The position numbers and the translations under genes are program-made. The notes under the pieces were generated by a model, which made no database searches, had not been told where the DNA came from, and was given only the letters and a program-made list of their open reading frames with translations. From Hypoxylon rubiginosum (lineage: Eukaryota > Ascomycota > Sordariomycetes > Xylariales > Hypoxylaceae), in NCBI GenBank assembly GCA_902806565.1, contig CADCXA010000016.1, positions 1 through 64,000 of the forward strand: a stretch of DNA of 64,000 nt. The letters are read 5' to 3'. Positions 61,690-64,000 of the stretch are shown here, in pieces; positions within the stretch are counted from its first letter, which is position 1, and every line of letters starts with the position of its first letter.

Positions 61690-63791
61690 TTAGATCATGT
61701 ACCTAAACGTAACTGCCCTATCGCCTTGAGTTGAGAGTTCCTCGATCGTAAATTGTGTCTCTCCACCCTCCTGGATAATCCTATCTCTCCTTTTGTTAAT
61801 AGTGCCGTATACTATGACAAGGATAAACGCCGCAACGATGCCGATACTAATGAAGGCTAGTTCTAAGCCGTGCCCGAGCTTATACTGAGGGGAATCTTTC
61901 TGTCGGTAGAAGTTTGACGCCATAGCACCGCCGAGGTTACCTATGCCAATCTGTATAGCCATCCCAGCGCTACGCTTATAACTGCCGGCTAGATTATTTG
62001 AGAGCCATGTAACCACCCCCGGAAATGCTGGGTAAATGGCGCAAGCTACTATGAAGACGCCACCATAAATAACTCGAGGATTAGTACTGGATATGCACCT
62101 TCTGGATGTTAGCACGCGTCTCACTGTCGATAAACCGTTACATAGGTAGGTAGGTGGCTCGGCTTCAACTTACATTGAGAAGCCGACCATCATCAGCAGC
62201 AACAATAAAATGACAAACGGGCTACGCTTGCCCACACGATCCGATAAGAAAGCGAAGACTACAGCTAGTATCGCAGCGGTGATATAGATTGGCACGGTCA
62301 TAAGCTGTGCGGCGCTCGAGGAATATCCAAGGTTCCTAATGATACTGGGGAGGAAGAGGCTGATGCCATAGAGTGGGCATACAATCTGGAGATGACCAGA
62401 TCAGCTCTCAAACCAGGAGTTACGAAGACCGACGGAATCAACTTACGCCCCAGTAGACAAATATATTCACCCATATCTGCCAATCCTTGAATGCCGCTAG
62501 TACGTATCGCCACTCGAACTCCTCGGCTTGCGCAACTTGCGTGCGCGCGGGTTCTTTTCCTTGAAGCTGTCCCTGATATTTTAGACGGAATACAACAAAT
62601 TCTCGTTCTTTTTCGGTGAGGAACGAAGCGGTCTCGGGAAAATCGTACAGCACGAAGAACGCAACAGCGGCAATTATGACCTAAACCACTTAGTCCCACA
62701 TCATCGCATTGATTATTGCGCCTTCACTTACAGTGGCAAGGCCTTCAAGGATGAAGATCCAGCGCCAGCCTTCGAGGTTACCGATACCATCCATCTTTGC
62801 TATCGCGAATGCTAGAAGCCCGCTAAATGCGCCAGCTATCGACGCGGCCGAGAAGAACATAGCCTAGTGTTATCGTTAGCACTTGGCAGTAGTGAGTAAC
62901 CCCCTATAATAGGTGGGATGGCAATTTTATCATTGACCATACTTGACGAAGCTGTATTTCATGACGACAGTACCACATGGTAAGATAATACTGAGCGCCG
63001 GATTAGTTTGGAACAGTGCGAATGGTGTGGCAATGGACACATACGGCGCATCCGGGATACAGGCCAGCTTCAGTGATACCAAGAAAGAGCCTTGCAATGA
63101 GGAGGCCGTGGAAGTTCCTCACTATGCCCATCAGAGTCATCACCGCTCCCCACTGTAGTAATTGAAGTTAGCCGGTAGTTCCTGATTTCAGGCATGCTGT
63201 GCAGAACGTTGTTTATAACGACAACGTTTAAAAGGAACAAACTCCTGGATTGGGAGACGAAAATGGTTCACCTCGCCAGAAGAGAGATAGAAGAAATACC
63301 CAAGAGCTCACGTACCGCAACCATGATGAAAGGGAGCCATCTAGAGGGACGCAGCCTCTTGAGCAGCAAATTACTCGGCACCTCAAAAGCTGCATAGGTG
63401 AAGAAAAATACCGTGAGGCACCAATTATACTCATCGGAACTCATCCCCAGGTCTTCTTGGAGGCCTTCGATCTTTGCGTTCCCTATATTGCCTCTATCTA
63501 GGAATGACAACAAATAGAGCATAGCAAGCATTGGAATCAAGCGCATGTCCATCTACTTAGGCACGCGAGAGGTTAGCCCGTGGTTTCGCTAAATCTTTTA
63601 AGGCTTTGTTAGATGAGGGCTTCAACCTTTCGTAATATCTTCTTCTCGTCCAGATCAGCAAAGGATTCAAGCGTTGTCCCTGGTGCCGTAGCAAAGGCGT
63701 CGATGCGGGCAGTCTCCTCGCGCAGCTTTTCGCCAGAAAACTCGTGATGCCCAACCTTGGTCTTCATCGATATCTCATGATTGCCTGCCAT
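61690..63791 (-). CDS. MFS transporter, Dal5-type anion:cation symporter family, 514 aa
   Basis: Plasma-membrane proton symporter for an organic anion such as allantoate, ureidosuccinate, nicotinate or a small peptide. Eight exons: 63791..63627, 63552..63316, 63152..63045, 62990..62943, 62863..62732, 62680..62447, 62385..62174 and 62098..61690; total 1545 nt with matching phases. Introns are 51-79 nt apart from one of 163 nt. Landmarks: IPMLAMLYLLSFLDRGNIGN in the first helix, FEVPSNLLLKRLRPSRWLPF, WGAVMTLMGIVRNF, GITEAGLYPGC followed by YYLTMWYCRHEIQLRQ (a 48-nt exon), GWRWIFILEG, the central cytoplasmic loop and IYPAFPGVVTWLSNNLAG near helix 10. The start at 63,791 (MAGNHEISM) lies about 55 residues before the first helix, normal for the family. 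Confidence 0.92.
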
Positions 63792-64000
63792 GATGGACGG
63801 AAAGTCTTCCCCGTATCCGAGGGTACGGGATCGTCGGGTGAGTAAAGAGGCTAGCGAGTCTTTCGGATTTACAATTGAACGAGAAGTAAGCAATGGAAAC
63901 GAAGACTTATAGGTGCCAGCGACAAAAAAAAAAGGTTCTTGGGTCGCCGGAGCATTCCACCGAGAGGCACCAAGTAAGCGCGCCTCATGATGCCGCGGGT
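63792..64000. other. Upstream flank of the Dal5-type gene
   Basis: The last 209 bases hold the 5' leader and part of the promoter of the leftward transporter gene. An in-frame extension upstream of the ATG lacks another ATG. Nothing else is seen. Confidence 0.45.

Overview
The window is nuclear DNA of a filamentous ascomycete (Pezizomycotina). Its genes are broken by short GT...AG introns of about 50-80 nt with CTAAC/CTGAC-like branch sites. The families are typically fungal: a HET-domain protein, a PTH11/SAT4-type rhodopsin-domain protein, a Dal5-type and a Vba/FNX1-type MFS carrier, and a P450. Balanced-GC gene islands alternate with extremely AT-rich blocks in which CpA/TpG are scarce and TpA dominates, the signature of repeat-induced point mutation (RIP). 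Sordariomycetes or Leotiomycetes are likely; I cannot name the species.

Layout. 1-10,760: RIP block 1, containing a ruined gene with a 47-residue repeat and several simple tandem repeats. 10,760-12,490: a one-gene island with an intact GT8 glycosyltransferase. 12,490-15,830: RIP block 2. 15,843-28,476: a truncated rhodopsin-domain gene, a 913-aa HET gene, a small CHORD-like zinc protein, a galactonate-dehydratase-type enolase-superfamily enzyme, a 3.6-kb gene-free stretch, and a 2-oxoglutarate/Fe(II) oxygenase-like protein. 28,873-46,788: one coiled-coil gene split by a 16.8-kb RIP-mutated insertion. 47,265-63,791: Vba-type MFS (12 exons, one of 9 nt), cytochrome P450, secreted M28 peptidase of the glutamate carboxypeptidase II type, two orphan proteins, and a Dal5-type MFS.

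The best find is the insertion at 29,236-46,038. It is bracketed by a 15-bp duplication (one mismatch). It carries a (GATT)n tail at its left end, a decayed LINE-type reverse transcriptase on the minus strand near 30.5 kb, and a decayed Gypsy-type reverse transcriptase on the plus strand near 36.7 kb, the latter between two ~170-bp direct repeats. Subtracting the Gypsy-like interval leaves about 6.5 kb, a normal LINE length. This fits a Gypsy element nested in a LINE that landed in a host gene. Removing the insert and one duplication copy leaves a continuous 365-codon frame.

I worked out exon structures by hand for eight genes; in each complete one the exon lengths sum to an intact frame. The genes look like a mixed accessory neighbourhood (carbohydrate and nitrogen scavenging, self/non-self recognition, transport, oxidation). 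No polyketide, peptide or terpene backbone gene is present, so this is not a recognisable biosynthetic cluster.
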